A DNA stretch of 54,060 nt from an uncultured Schlesneria sp. (GTDB lineage Bacteria > Planctomycetota > Planctomycetia > Planctomycetales > Planctomycetaceae): NCBI GenBank assembly GCA_903899985.1, contig CAIULL010000270.1:1-54060 (forward strand), read 5' to 3'. Each line of letters starts with the position of its first letter. Within the stretch, counting starts at the first letter, position 1. The notes beneath the pieces are model-generated. The model was not told the DNA's origin and searched no databases. It saw only the letters and a list, made by a program, of their open reading frames with translations. A program made the position numbers and the translations under genes. Below, piece by piece: positions 38,951 through 46,336 of the stretch.

Positions 38951-38986
38951 GTGTCCTGTCTTTACACCAAACGCGTTGCATATCAT
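38951..38986 (+). repeat. Partial end of element P
   Basis: GTGTCCTGTCTTTACACC and the following GCGTTGCATATCA resemble the left end of element P (GTGCCCTGCCTTTACGCC...GCGTTGCATATCA) and the bases just before it. Only about 36 bases are kept, so it is a remnant of a third copy. Confidence 0.5.
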
Positions 38987-39002
38987 GGTGGAAAATGAAA
39001 AC

Positions 39003-39122
39003 GTGTCAGGAACCGTTCTTATGACTGTTCTGGTCGCCGACGCGGAAAAGTCCTGTTTATTGACATGATTTTCGTGTTCGTACCCGTCTGAGAGTTCCTC
39101 ATGCGGTGTTTACGTTTCTGCC
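39003..39122 (+). repeat. Element R, copy 2
   Basis: The interior is nearly identical to copy 1 over its first 65 bases (GTCAGGAACCGTTCTTATGA..., TCCTGTTTATTGACATG). Both ends are degraded relative to the perfect inverted repeats of copy 1. It ends about 22 bases beyond the stop codon of the esterase gene. Confidence 0.65.
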
Positions 39123-39143
39123 ACCTTTTCTTCGGGCGCGCGG

Positions 39144-40928
39144 TCAGTATGACGGCCGATCCAAAGGCCCTTCGTCGCTGAGGAGCGGACACAATTCCGC
39201 CGCATGCAGGACGTGCCGGATATCTCGCGGCTGGTCGTTCACAGTGACGGTGCGACGCACGAGCCGGATCCCGTGACTGTAATCGACGTATGTGTTGTGG
39301 TGGACGATCGTCAAAGGCTGAATCGGTGCACCGTCGAGCTTGTGCCAGCCGTAGATCGCAACTCGATTTGGTTTCTCTTTCAGACGGTTCGTCACCACGA
39401 CATCTTTCTTAGTCCCGGCAACCAGCTCGCCAAGTTTCCCGCCAGTCCGCTGTTTCTCAACAATCGTATGATGCTGCAGAATGGTTTCAGTTGCCTCCCG
39501 GGCTTCAGTCAGCGGCATCGGGGCGAGTTTTACCGATGCCCCCTTGTAGATCTGGTCCACAATTTTCTGCGTCGGCAGGGCACAACCGAAAGCGTCCGCA
39601 ATCCGCTGCGCCGCCATCGGTGTCATCGGAACCCGCACGAAATCGTCGTCCGATCCGACCGCCAGATAATCTGGCATCACTTCGATCTTGATTGAATGAA
39701 CTGGGGAGGGGGTGGCCGTCGAGATACTGGATTTTGCAGGTTGACTGGCAGGAGCTTGCTCAACCGGAAACGTGACATATTGAAATCTCCGCAGGAAGTC
39801 AGGGATGTTGCCGCGGAGGATTTCTCGCGTCATCATTTCCTCACGGTCAGCAGGTGATAATGAAGCAAGTTTCTGCCAGAATTCTGACCCGCCTGCGGCA
39901 TCGGACGGTCGTGACGGGATGCCGGTGGTTGGCTGGATCATTTTTGTGTACGCGCGCGGGCCACCGAACGCGCCCCACTTGATCGTCGCATCCGCCGTCG
40001 CTTCGAGAAGTCCATTCATGTCGCCGACAAGGGCGGTATGCAGAATCCTGTTCTGCGGGTTCGTATGGACGTGGAACACAATCTGGTCGCCTGACCCTCG
40101 GTACGTCACGATGTCGGCAGCCTGCGATTCGGTGAGCGGAACGTCGCTGCCGAACCGGACCTTCATCCGCTCCGTCGCCCGGAACGTGCCGCCAACCGGA
40201 CCGACCACCAACTTGCCGTCCAGCGTGATGTTGCGATCGTCGTATGCGATCACTGTCAGCCGCCGAGCGTTGTTACCGCCGAGCCAGGCCAGCAACTTGT
40301 CACCGTGCTTCGCGTCGTCACTGTACGAGTAGTTTGCGTCGAGGAAGGCGAAGCTCTCGATGTCGTTCGGTACCTCGTCCACTGAATCAAGAAACCCGAA
40401 CAGGAAGCTGCCGCCACCGCTGTGCCCGGCGAGCGTGGTCCTGACCTCTTGCCCCGGCATCCATCCACGGACCGTTTCCACGACACGTCGGACTCGTTTG
40501 TCTTCTCTCGAAATGGTCGGCGAAGTCGTGCCAGAGTCCGCAAATCGTTTCCGCCATGCTGGCCAACTCAGCCCCTCCGCCTCGCAGCACGCAACCACAA
40601 TATTGTCGTCGGGCGAAACCTCCCGCAATCGACGGACTTGGGCGGCGACGTGCTGGATATCGAAATGCCAGTCCGTCCCGGCCGGGGTCGTGCTGCCGAG
40701 GGTCTGTTCGATCGTGTTTCCGTTGGGTGTGGCGTAGATGATCAGCCGCGTCGGTCGGGCCGGATCGTACGTGGCGGGCGCGTTAACGACCACACGCACC
40801 CTATCGGCAAGCCACTCTTCACGAACTTGTTCATCAAACCAGGCACTTCGATGAAATCCTGGCAACGTCGCAGGCGGCGTGGCGAGCAAGATAAAGGCGA
40901 CGATGGCGGTCAGCATCGATGATCTCAT
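39144..40928 (-). CDS. Exported alpha/beta-hydrolase-like protein, about 594 aa
   Basis: A signal peptide ('MLTAIVAFILLATPPATLPG') follows the chosen ATG at 40928; the open frame reaches 40991 but the additional residues are polar and Arg-rich. The N-terminal half is a hydrolase: 'PTRLIIYATPNGNTIEQTLG' at the oxyanion strand, then the nucleophile elbow 'TLAGHSGGGSFLFG', then 'FAFLDANYSY'. The C-terminal 200 residues ('PDYLAVGSDDDFVRVPMTPMAAQRIADAFGC', 'VAIYGWHKLDGAPIQPL') look like a separate domain I cannot name. It stands alone between elements P/R on both sides, and its base composition is GC-richer than the flanks. Confidence 0.8.
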   Translation of the reverse strand: MRSSMLTAIVAFILLATPPATLPGFHRSAWFDEQVREEWLADRVRVVVNAPATYDPARPTRLIIYATPNGNTIEQTLGSTTPAGTDWHFDIQHVAAQVRRLREVSPDDNIVVACCEAEGLSWPAWRKRFADSGTTSPTISREDKRVRRVVETVRGWMPGQEVRTTLAGHSGGGSFLFGFLDSVDEVPNDIESFAFLDANYSYSDDAKHGDKLLAWLGGNNARRLTVIAYDDRNITLDGKLVVGPVGGTFRATERMKVRFGSDVPLTESQAADIVTYRGSGDQIVFHVHTNPQNRILHTALVGDMNGLLEATADATIKWGAFGGPRAYTKMIQPTTGIPSRPSDAAGGSEFWQKLASLSPADREEMMTREILRGNIPDFLRRFQYVTFPVEQAPASQPAKSSISTATPSPVHSIKIEVMPDYLAVGSDDDFVRVPMTPMAAQRIADAFGCALPTQKIVDQIYKGASVKLAPMPLTEAREATETILQHHTIVEKQRTGGKLGELVAGTKKDVVVTNRLKEKPNRVAIYGWHKLDGAPIQPLTIVHHNTYVDYSHGIRLVRRTVTVNDQPRDIRHVLHAAELCPLLSDEGPLDRPSY

Positions 40929-41483
40929 CACAGCTTTCGACGATCTGGCATCATAAGCCAACACTCTGAACCTTCTGCCACTGCGAGTCAATGTTGCTTG
41001 GCCCCTTTAACACAGGCTGGCCAACGGAATTTGCACCGATCCGACCACTCCGGTCGATGTAACCGATGCGACGAACGATTCCATAAAATGCCGTTCACCG
41101 ACGGATGGCTCGAAGGGATGGATCTCGCAGCGAACGTCAATTGTGATGTGGGCGCTCGGAAGATCATGAAGTCCGGGTCACCAATTCGTCGTAGGAACGT
41201 TGAGTTCTTTCCACGGGGACAAAGAACGTTCGATGTCGCGAAACTTTTGGTTGCAGAAAAATCAGGTTCTAACCGTTCGCTGCCGAAACATTCAAAACGG
41301 CCGTTTGTGCCAAGCAATTGAAGTCGGCTCAGCAATCGAAATATGCAGACCGCCCACCCTGTTTCCCCACAATCCGTCTCGGCGATTATTGACGATCTAC
41401 GATCTGGAGTGGGAAGAACGATATGTCTGTAATTGATGGTGGCGGGGGGTGGATCACCACCGCCCCGTCGTCGACGCCTGTCA
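40929..41483. other. Intergenic region, nothing recognised
   Basis: Upstream of the esterase gene. A 171-codon minus-strand frame at 40988-41503 is Arg/Ser-rich, has no motif and runs into element P, so I do not accept it. Some promoter for the esterase must lie at the left edge. Confidence 0.45.
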
Positions 41484-41753
41484 TTACGCCGAAGGCGTTG
41501 CATATCAAAGCCCAGGGTTGATCGCCTTGCGATCTACCCTGGGTCGCGATTGTTGAGATTGGTTTTACCCCAACGGGGTTACATCATTCTTGGGTCAACA
41601 CAAATCCGGGTACTTCAAATGGATCATCAATAAATTGAGTTGGAAAAACGATGTAACACCTTCGGTGTAAAATACTCTTCACGGTCCTAACCCAGGGTGC
41701 GCTCGCTGACGCTCCCGACCCTGGGCTTTGATATGCAACGCCGTTGGCGTAAA
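41484..41753 (+). repeat. Element P, copy 2 (270 bp)
   Basis: Same orientation and order of nested inverted repeats as copy 1: TTACGCCGAAGGCGTTGCAT at the left and GCAACGCCGTTGGCGTAAA at the right. Small indels in the centre make it eight bases shorter. It precedes element R copy 3 by about 90 bases, the same order as at 38.7-39.1 kb. Confidence 0.75.
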
Positions 41754-41844
41754 GACAGTGCGGTTCACGCGATCGCAACGTGTGCTTCGTATCACGCCTC
41801 GGCGACCGAGTTCGTCAGTGCCGTCGTTTTGGAGGAATTTCAAA

Positions 41845-41910
41845 GGTGTCAGGAACCGTTCATATGAAAGTTTTGGCCGCCGATGCGGAATAGTCCTGTT
41901 TATCGACATG
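41845..41910 (+). repeat. Element R, copy 3 (3'-truncated)
   Basis: GGTGTCAGGAACCGTTCATA to CCTGTTTATCGACATG matches the first half of copies 1 and 2. The right half is missing. It ends about 40 bases before the stop codon of the minus-strand esterase. Confidence 0.6.
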
Positions 41911-41950
41911 ATCCCCTACGCGAAAAACAATTACCGATGAGGCAATCGGA

Positions 41951-42808
41951 TTACTTCCCCGCCGCAGGAGTCTCCTGCACGAACTTCACGAGTTGCCTGG
42001 TCAAGTCCTTGTCGAAGTCGGCGAGTTCTTTCGCGATCAGACTGTGAGCCGCAAGTTGACCGTTACCGGGATAGTCAACCAGGACGAGTCTGCTTTTAGG
42101 CAGAACGGCGTTGAGTGCCTTCGATTCACTGACCGCTTCCGGGCGCTGCTTCACTGCCGCAATGACGAATGGCGGGCAGTCATCGGGATTCTGCCGGGCA
42201 TGTTGCAGCGGCGACGCGTCGTGAAGGGTTTTTGCATCGTCTCCGAAGGCATCAGAAATCATCTTTCGCACGGCCGGGGAGCGAGTTGTCGTCAGGTCAT
42301 AGCTGGCCGTGTCAATCGCCATCACGCCCGCCAGGGCCGACTTCGGTACGAGATCGTGGGCCTTCAGGTATTTCGCTGCGGTCGCCACCAGGGCAACAAG
42401 ATGAGCGCCCGCCGAATGCCCCAGAAGAAACACTCGTTTCGGATCGCCGCCATGTTTGGCGATGTTGTGATGGACCCAGGCGATTCCCGCCGCCACGTCT
42501 TCGACATGAGCCGGGTGAACCACGACGGGTGTCAGCCGATAGTCGAGCCCCACCACAACGAATCCGGCCCTGGCCCACGTCTGGCACAAGTTCACCCCGC
42601 CTCGGTTGTCCTTGTCCCCGTTCCGCCAACCTCCACCATGAACCCAAATCACGACCGGCACGGGACCTTTTGCTTCCGCCGCAGGGAGGTAGATGTTGAG
42701 TGATTGCTTCGGGTCTTTACCGTATTGAAATGCGACCGGTTCCACGGCACTCGCGGCCGTCGTGACGACCAGACACCCGATCACCCCCAGAAACATTCCG
42801 TAACGCAT
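41951..42808 (-). CDS. Exported esterase/lipase (BD-FAE-like alpha/beta-hydrolase)
   Basis: 285 aa from the ATG at 42808, which has GGAGG eight bases upstream. The signal peptide ends near 'TTAASAVEP'. The oxyanion loop reads 'VIWVHGGGWRNGDKDN', the nucleophile elbow 'VFLLGHSAGAHLVAL', then 'SPLQHARQNPDDCPPF' and a late His in 'GQLAAHSLI' complete the expected triad region. Family members deacylate hemicellulose or small esters outside the cytoplasm. The preceding sequence is a degraded chimeric gene fragment. Confidence 0.92.
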   Translation of the reverse strand: MRYGMFLGVIGCLVVTTAASAVEPVAFQYGKDPKQSLNIYLPAAEAKGPVPVVIWVHGGGWRNGDKDNRGGVNLCQTWARAGFVVVGLDYRLTPVVVHPAHVEDVAAGIAWVHHNIAKHGGDPKRVFLLGHSAGAHLVALVATAAKYLKAHDLVPKSALAGVMAIDTASYDLTTTRSPAVRKMISDAFGDDAKTLHDASPLQHARQNPDDCPPFVIAAVKQRPEAVSESKALNAVLPKSRLVLVDYPGNGQLAAHSLIAKELADFDKDLTRQLVKFVQETPAAGK

Positions 42809-42837
42809 CGTGAAATCCTCCACAATCTGATTCGATC

Positions 42838-43122
42838 ATTTTAGCGAATGCTTCTGGAAGAACTCCCAGATCAGGTCGCTATCATTTACGTCCCCTCCGG
42901 CCCTGTCTCGCCAATGGCTTGCCTTGCTCGTCCAGGAACTTAGCCTCCCTGGCGAGCTTGAGGTTCCGGCCCTCCCCTCCGGCGAAGACAATGATCGCCC
43001 CCTTTTCGGCATCCACTTTCTTGACCTTCGCCTGAACCTCAAAACCCAGCAATACGCCGGGCAACATCACCAGCCCGAGCAGGGCCGCAAAAAGCCGGGA
43101 CAACATCGAAAGGCTCCTTATT
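42838..43122 (-). pseudogene. Chimeric gene remnant: SGNH-protein N-terminus joined to a hydrolase C-terminus
   Basis: From 43106 leftward the frame encodes 'MLSRLFAALLGLVMLPGVLLG' and 'FLDEQGKPLA', almost the same as the first 65 codons of the protein at 36980-38230. The DNA match includes about 16 bases before the ATG and stops near 42905. Beyond the junction another frame reads 'DLIWEFFQKHSLK' then stop, which looks like the C-terminus of an alpha/beta-hydrolase such as a polyhydroxybutyrate-depolymerase-type protein. No frame spans the whole, so this is debris left by duplication and deletion rather than a gene. Confidence 0.65.
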
Positions 43123-43332
43123 TAGTTCCAATGCTCCTATGTGGATTGCGGCGACATGTCCGACACGGATTGTGTGAGTGGTCCGATCGGGGTATTTGTC
43201 GAGCGCTGCATTGACGGCGTCGTCGAACGTCGAACCGACAAAATAGTCACCCGACTCCAGCTCGATTGCGATGAACGCTACGCAAAAATCCCTTTCGAGC
43301 TTTAGCTTCTCTTCGGAATCCCGCGGCACCAT
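43039..43332 (-). CDS. Small hypothetical protein, 3' end overwritten by the remnant
   Basis: The first about 70 residues ('LERDFCVAFIAIELESGDYFVGSTFDDAVNAALDKYPDRTTHTIRVGHVAAIHIG') look like a genuine compact protein. The frame then passes at about 43124 into sequence copied from the SGNH gene, so the last about 28 residues are not original. Its start overlaps the HEPN-like gene by 31 bases, which fits third place in that operon. I do not recognise the family. The 3' end is probably lost. Confidence 0.5.
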   Translation of the reverse strand: MVPRDSEEKLKLERDFCVAFIAIELESGDYFVGSTFDDAVNAALDKYPDRTTHTIRVGHVAAIHIGALELNKEPFDVVPAFCGPARAGDVARRIAGF

Positions 43333-43808
43333 AGCTCAACCAGAAAAAAATCGGAGCCTGGATCGGCTTGAACTGCTTGCCACTCTCCAAACGCAAGTTC
43401 CGCTGATGCGACGATCGCCTCTGCCTCAAAATGATCCCATGTGATCGCGGTGTCATAATCGGCACTGAGTCTCGAATCTTGCAACGTCACGAACTCAGAC
43501 GCGATCGTGATAACTCCACTGGGAATCAAAACGCCAGAAGGATGTACGTGTTGACCTGCCGGATTGGGTTGCATTGCGGCAAATTCTTTGCACACGGCAT
43601 TCATGAATTTGTGTTCAAATGTACGCGCAACGCGCGAACGTAAGTGCGCCGCAGCGACGATCCGCGCCGTTCCCTCGTGAGTTAAAAGGTGAAAAAGAGC
43701 ATAATAGGCCGTTGATATCGCTCGCCTCAATTCCGCTTCAATTGGCTGTGCTGCATTCCGGTCAACCATTTGTCGCGCTAGAACAAGCAGATCCTGGTGA
43801 AAATGCAT
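43302..43808 (-). CDS. HEPN-like protein, 168 aa
   Basis: The N-terminal helix pair 'ELRRAISTAYYALFHLLTHE' (about residues 27-45) is the hallmark of a group of HEPN-like helical proteins. A further 'RTFEHKFM' (R62, H66) could supply Arg and His, with a spacing of R-x3-H. The C-terminal half has 'YDTAITWDHFEAEAIVASAELAF'. HEPN proteins are often RNA-cleaving or RNA-binding parts of toxin-antitoxin or defence loci, but the canonical R-x4-6-H is not clear here and activity is uncertain. It begins 14 bases after the 205-aa gene, so the two are one operon. Confidence 0.65.
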   Translation of the reverse strand: MHFHQDLLVLARQMVDRNAAQPIEAELRRAISTAYYALFHLLTHEGTARIVAAAHLRSRVARTFEHKFMNAVCKEFAAMQPNPAGQHVHPSGVLIPSGVITIASEFVTLQDSRLSADYDTAITWDHFEAEAIVASAELAFGEWQAVQADPGSDFFLVELWCRGIPKRS

Positions 43809-43821
43809 GAGCCAACCCTGT

Positions 43822-44439
43822 TCATAGCGTCTTGTGTTTTTGAGCTGATCGCAGCCGAACGTAAGGCCACCTATTGATTCGTGCGTCGGTCAGTCTTTTT
43901 CTTAGCTGTCGAGTCAATCCTGCGGCTGTCGATGCCAGGGTTCCTTTTGGCGCAGTATCTTCGTCGGCGTACAAATTCAGCCACACAGCGGGGGTTTCAT
44001 CCTCGTCATTCCCGAGTTCATAATCCCATGTAACGACCCAGTCTGGAAACGGGATCCCTGTGAGAGCCGTTTCGACGTCCTTACTTTCTTCATGAGTTGG
44101 CAGGTATGGTTCGATGATTTTGAGAACTCGCTCAAATGCGACCTTGGCATTCCCCAATTGTTCGTTCGTAGCCGCTTCGTCAGGCGGGACTTCCTTGGCA
44201 ATTGTCCGAAAAGCGAGCACTGCATCTTGCAATTCAGCTTGCTTTTCCCCAAGCTCCGGGAAATCAGCAGCGTTGAAATGTTCCACCGATTTCGGCGTCA
44301 ACCAGATCGCAGCACGCGAGAAGTCTTTGCTGAAATCCGCGATGTTCGCCGTCGGCAGATCAGCCCTAACTCGCTGATTTCCGAACAGGCTTCTGGCGAC
44401 ACGCATATTCAACAGGAATTCTGGCTTGGACATATTCAT
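43822..44439 (-). CDS. Hypothetical protein upstream of the HEPN-like gene, 205 aa
   Basis: GGAG lies five bases before the ATG. There is no signal peptide. The N-terminal half is 'LFGNQRVRADLPTANIADFSKDFSRAAIWLTP'. The C-terminal part contains 'FPDWVVTWDYELGNDEDETPAVWLNLYADEDTAP' and ends 'WPYVRLRSAQKHKTL'. I checked for a minimal nucleotidyltransferase signature (GSx...DxD), as in MNT-HEPN pairs, and did not find it. It could be the antitoxin-like partner of the HEPN-like protein, but that is inference from gene order alone. Confidence 0.65.
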   Translation of the reverse strand: MNMSKPEFLLNMRVARSLFGNQRVRADLPTANIADFSKDFSRAAIWLTPKSVEHFNAADFPELGEKQAELQDAVLAFRTIAKEVPPDEAATNEQLGNAKVAFERVLKIIEPYLPTHEESKDVETALTGIPFPDWVVTWDYELGNDEDETPAVWLNLYADEDTAPKGTLASTAAGLTRQLRKRLTDARINRWPYVRLRSAQKHKTL

Positions 44440-44660
44440 ATCGACTCCTACTCCAAACCATTACATCAGCATAATGTTCCCGGGTTTGGGAAGCGGTAAG
44501 CCACGTTGTCGTCCGACTGCCTGAGTCAGGTCTGCCTGTTTCATCACCGGCCCGGGCAAGCGAGGTAAGACCATCGCCCCCGCTAATCCCTTTACTCGAT
44601 TATACGTGCCGTTGATGCAGACGCAATCTGGCTCGGAATCAGCGTCTGCGGCAATTCATT

Positions 44661-44706
44661 CCGACGCTAGCAGCGTCGCCCACGTGGCCGACGCTGCTAG
44701 CGTCGG
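44661..44706. repeat. 46-bp palindrome, CCGACGCTAGCAGCGTCG arms
   Basis: The two 18-base arms are exact inverted copies, and the 10-base spacer (CCCACGTGGC) contains the palindrome CCACGTGG, so almost the entire 46 bases are symmetrical. It may be a REP-like dispersed unit. It lacks a T-tract, so I do not call it a terminator. Confidence 0.6.
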
Positions 44707-44831
44707 CAAGGTGTTGGGATACGGGAACGCCACGGAAAACTGAGTTCATTTCGATTTTTGGACCGAAATCAAGAACGAAACGCAAAAAACGTAAGGGGCG
44801 GATTTGATAAATCTCGAGTTCTGAAATTCTC

Positions 44832-44863
44832 GGTTTCTCACAGAGGCACTGAGACACAGAGGA
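44832..44863 (+). repeat. CACAGAG-type repeat, left copy
   Basis: TCTCACAGAGGCACTGAGAC and flanks match, in inverted orientation, the sequence at 45015-45045 (about 25 of 32 bases). The two face each other about 150 bases apart. Similar 'cacagagacacagag' words are common in planctomycete intergenic DNA. Confidence 0.5.
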
Positions 44864-45014
44864 GCGATCAAATCGGTCCGCGAATCGTTCGTTCGCGTGA
44901 TGTCCTGCTTATCTTGATGCCGAACCCGAATTCAGCAAATTGCCAAGTTTCATTCCTATGAGACGCAGTAATGACAGCGCTTTTACGACGATTTTCCGAT
45001 GGCTTACTCATAAA

Positions 45015-45045
45015 TCTCCGTGTCTCTGCGTCTCTGTGAGAGACC
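45015..45045 (-). repeat. CACAGAG-type repeat, right copy
   Basis: The complement reads GGTCTCTCACAGAGACGCAG..., matching the left copy at 44832. Together they could form a stem enclosing about 150 bases. Confidence 0.5.
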
Positions 45046-45219
45046 AATTCATCGATCGAATATCAGCTTCGATCGGACTTCAGCTTCCTGACCTTGCTTC
45101 GTTACCTTCTATTCGTATTTCCGACAGCAAACAAAACTATTCCTGTGTCAAATGCACTTTGACCGGTATTACGGGGTGTGGTAGGCTGGTGGAAGTAATG
45201 AAGAAATTTGGAGATAACA

Positions 45220-45450
45220 ATGCAGTCACTTCAACCAACCACACTCGCAAGTTTTCACCAGTTCATTGGACAGCAACTGGCGTCAGAATCTGCGGCGCAG
45301 ATGTCGCCCGAACTGGCACTCGCAATGTGGCGAGAGCGCCAAGATGCTGTGGCCGCAATCCGCGAGGGACTTGCGGATGTTGATGCTGGTCGAACGTACC
45401 CCGCAGAGGATGTGATCCGTGAAATGCGAGCGGAGCTGAACGGAGCATGA
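45220..45450 (+). CDS. Type II antitoxin-like protein, 76 aa
   Basis: GGAG lies seven bases before the ATG at 45220 (a frame start at 45208 is less likely). The protein begins with Ser/Thr/Gln-rich residues and ends with a helical segment 'WRERQDAVAAIREGLADVDAGRTYPAEDVIREMRAEL', typical of small antitoxins that wrap around ParE/RelE toxins. The stop codon overlaps the ATG of the toxin gene by four bases (ATGA). The reading frame is intact although its toxin partner is broken, so the antitoxin may now be without a target or may serve to neutralise toxins elsewhere. Confidence 0.82.
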   Translation: MQSLQPTTLASFHQFIGQQLASESAAQMSPELALAMWRERQDAVAAIREGLADVDAGRTYPAEDVIREMRAELNGA

Positions 45451-45978
45451 GCTTCCAAATCTCAATTTCACAGCGTGCAAAACGCGATATCCGTGAGATT
45501 GTCATTTGGATTAAGGAAAGGTCCTCAAAGGGCGCATTGAGGTGGCTGGATACCCTTGAGAAAACGTTGAGGGAACTTCAAACGAGGGCCGTCTCTTGCC
45601 GCCCTGCTACGCAACGCCGTTAAGGATTTTTCAGAATGGGACTAATGCGACGTGCCACTGCATCGGAGTCTTCTCCGACGCAGTGTCTTCGAACTTCAAA
45701 CTCGCGATTGAAGGACACTGAGTGATCGAAGACGATCATTCAGTGGCACAAGATTTCGTTCGAACCCGTCTTTTCCCGAAGAAAAATTGTTCACGGCGTT
45801 GCCTGCTACCGAGACTGACGATTTCGACGTGGATTTACGACAACGGCTGTTCAAAACACGACGAGGTAACACCTATCGTCTCGTGTTCATCCTTCGTGAG
45901 GAGGTAGTCTATATCCTTGCTGTTCGCGGAACTGGTCAGGATCTCCTTCAGCTGGGAGACATCATATTTTCAGATTAA
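45447..45978 (+). pseudogene. parE: ParE-type toxin gene split by a 192-bp insertion
   Basis: The first 54 codons give the ParE N-terminus ('AKRDIREIVIWIKERSSKGALRWLDTLEKTL'), then the frame enters the inserted element and stops at TAA 45621. After the element the same gene resumes: 'DVDLRQRLFKTRRGNTYRLVFILREEVVYILAVRGTGQDLL' to TAA at 45976-45978. Removing the 192 bases and one copy of the duplicated CTGCTAC restores one frame of 110 codons, a normal ParE length. ParE toxins inhibit gyrase; RelE-type members cut mRNA. As it stands only a 58-residue truncated product would be made. Confidence 0.88.
45611..45802 (+). mobile_element. 192-bp MITE-like element, copy A, in parE
   Basis: The ends GCAACGCCGT and ACGGCGTTGC are perfect 10-bp inverted repeats. 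CTGCTAC flanks the element on both sides (45604-45610 and 45803-45809), a 7-bp target duplication; an additional matching C makes 8 bp possible. No gene inside. Two hairpins are present: CACTGCATCGGAG-TCTT-CTCCGACGCAGTG (45656-45685) and CACTGAGTGATCG-AAGA-CGATCATTCAGTG (45716-45745). A second copy lies at 52827-53016. It must have been moved by a transposase encoded elsewhere. Confidence 0.87.
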
Positions 45979-45982
45979 GTGG

Positions 45983-46036
45983 TTGTGGATCAGAGGACAG
46001 GTCCTTATGTATATGGACCTGCCCCCTGATCCACAA
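45983..46036. repeat. Long hairpin, 22-bp arms
   Basis: TTGTGGATCAGAGGACAGGTCC pairs with GGACCTGCCCCCTGATCCACAA with two mismatches across a 10-base AT-rich loop. It starts five bases after the parE stop. The 'ggacaggtcc' core is like REP-type sequences in many bacteria. It might stop read-through from the toxin-antitoxin operon, but there is no T-run, so repeat is the safer label. The remainder of the gap to 46336 shows no gene; it is AT-rich (several runs of T near 46255) and should hold the promoter of the kinase operon. Confidence 0.6.
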
Positions 46037-46336
46037 ATGACATCGGCATCCATTCCGTGCAGGGTCGAATGCCGATCTAATCAAAAAACCAATTACCCGC
46101 AACACCAGTCTGACGGCGGGTGGAATAAACTCTTACGGAAGCCCGGCGTGCGTGGCGTCAAGCATCGAACGCGATTTTTTTTGCCGTCCGATTCAATTCC
46201 CTACGAGACAAAATAAATATCCGATTTCCCTAAAATCGGGTGTGCACGCTTTTTGAAATTTTTTTCAGTTGATTGTTGTGGAATCGACCGATAGCCTGCT
46301 CTTGCGGTAAACAAAACATCCCATCGGACAATCTTG

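Larger units (their letters stand above)
44440..45219. other. Repeat-bearing intergenic region
   Basis: No credible gene. It holds a 46-base near-perfect palindrome at 44661-44706 and a pair of inverted 31- to 32-base repeats of the CACAGAG type at 44832 and 45015. Short open frames on both strands read through these repeats. The right end carries the leader of the antitoxin gene. Confidence 0.55.

Noticed and set aside
40988-41503. 171-codon minus-strand frame upstream of the esterase
   Set aside because: It reads into element P, is Arg/Ser-rich and has no ribosome binding site or motif.
43302-44439. MNT-HEPN toxin-antitoxin call for the 205-aa/HEPN-like pair
   Set aside because: The minimal nucleotidyltransferase signature is absent from the 205-aa protein and the HEPN-like protein lacks a clear R-x4-6-H.
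45611-45802. CRISPR or group II intron as explanation for the parE insertion
   Set aside because: There are no spaced repeats and no intron domains; terminal inverted repeats and a 7-bp duplication point to transposition.
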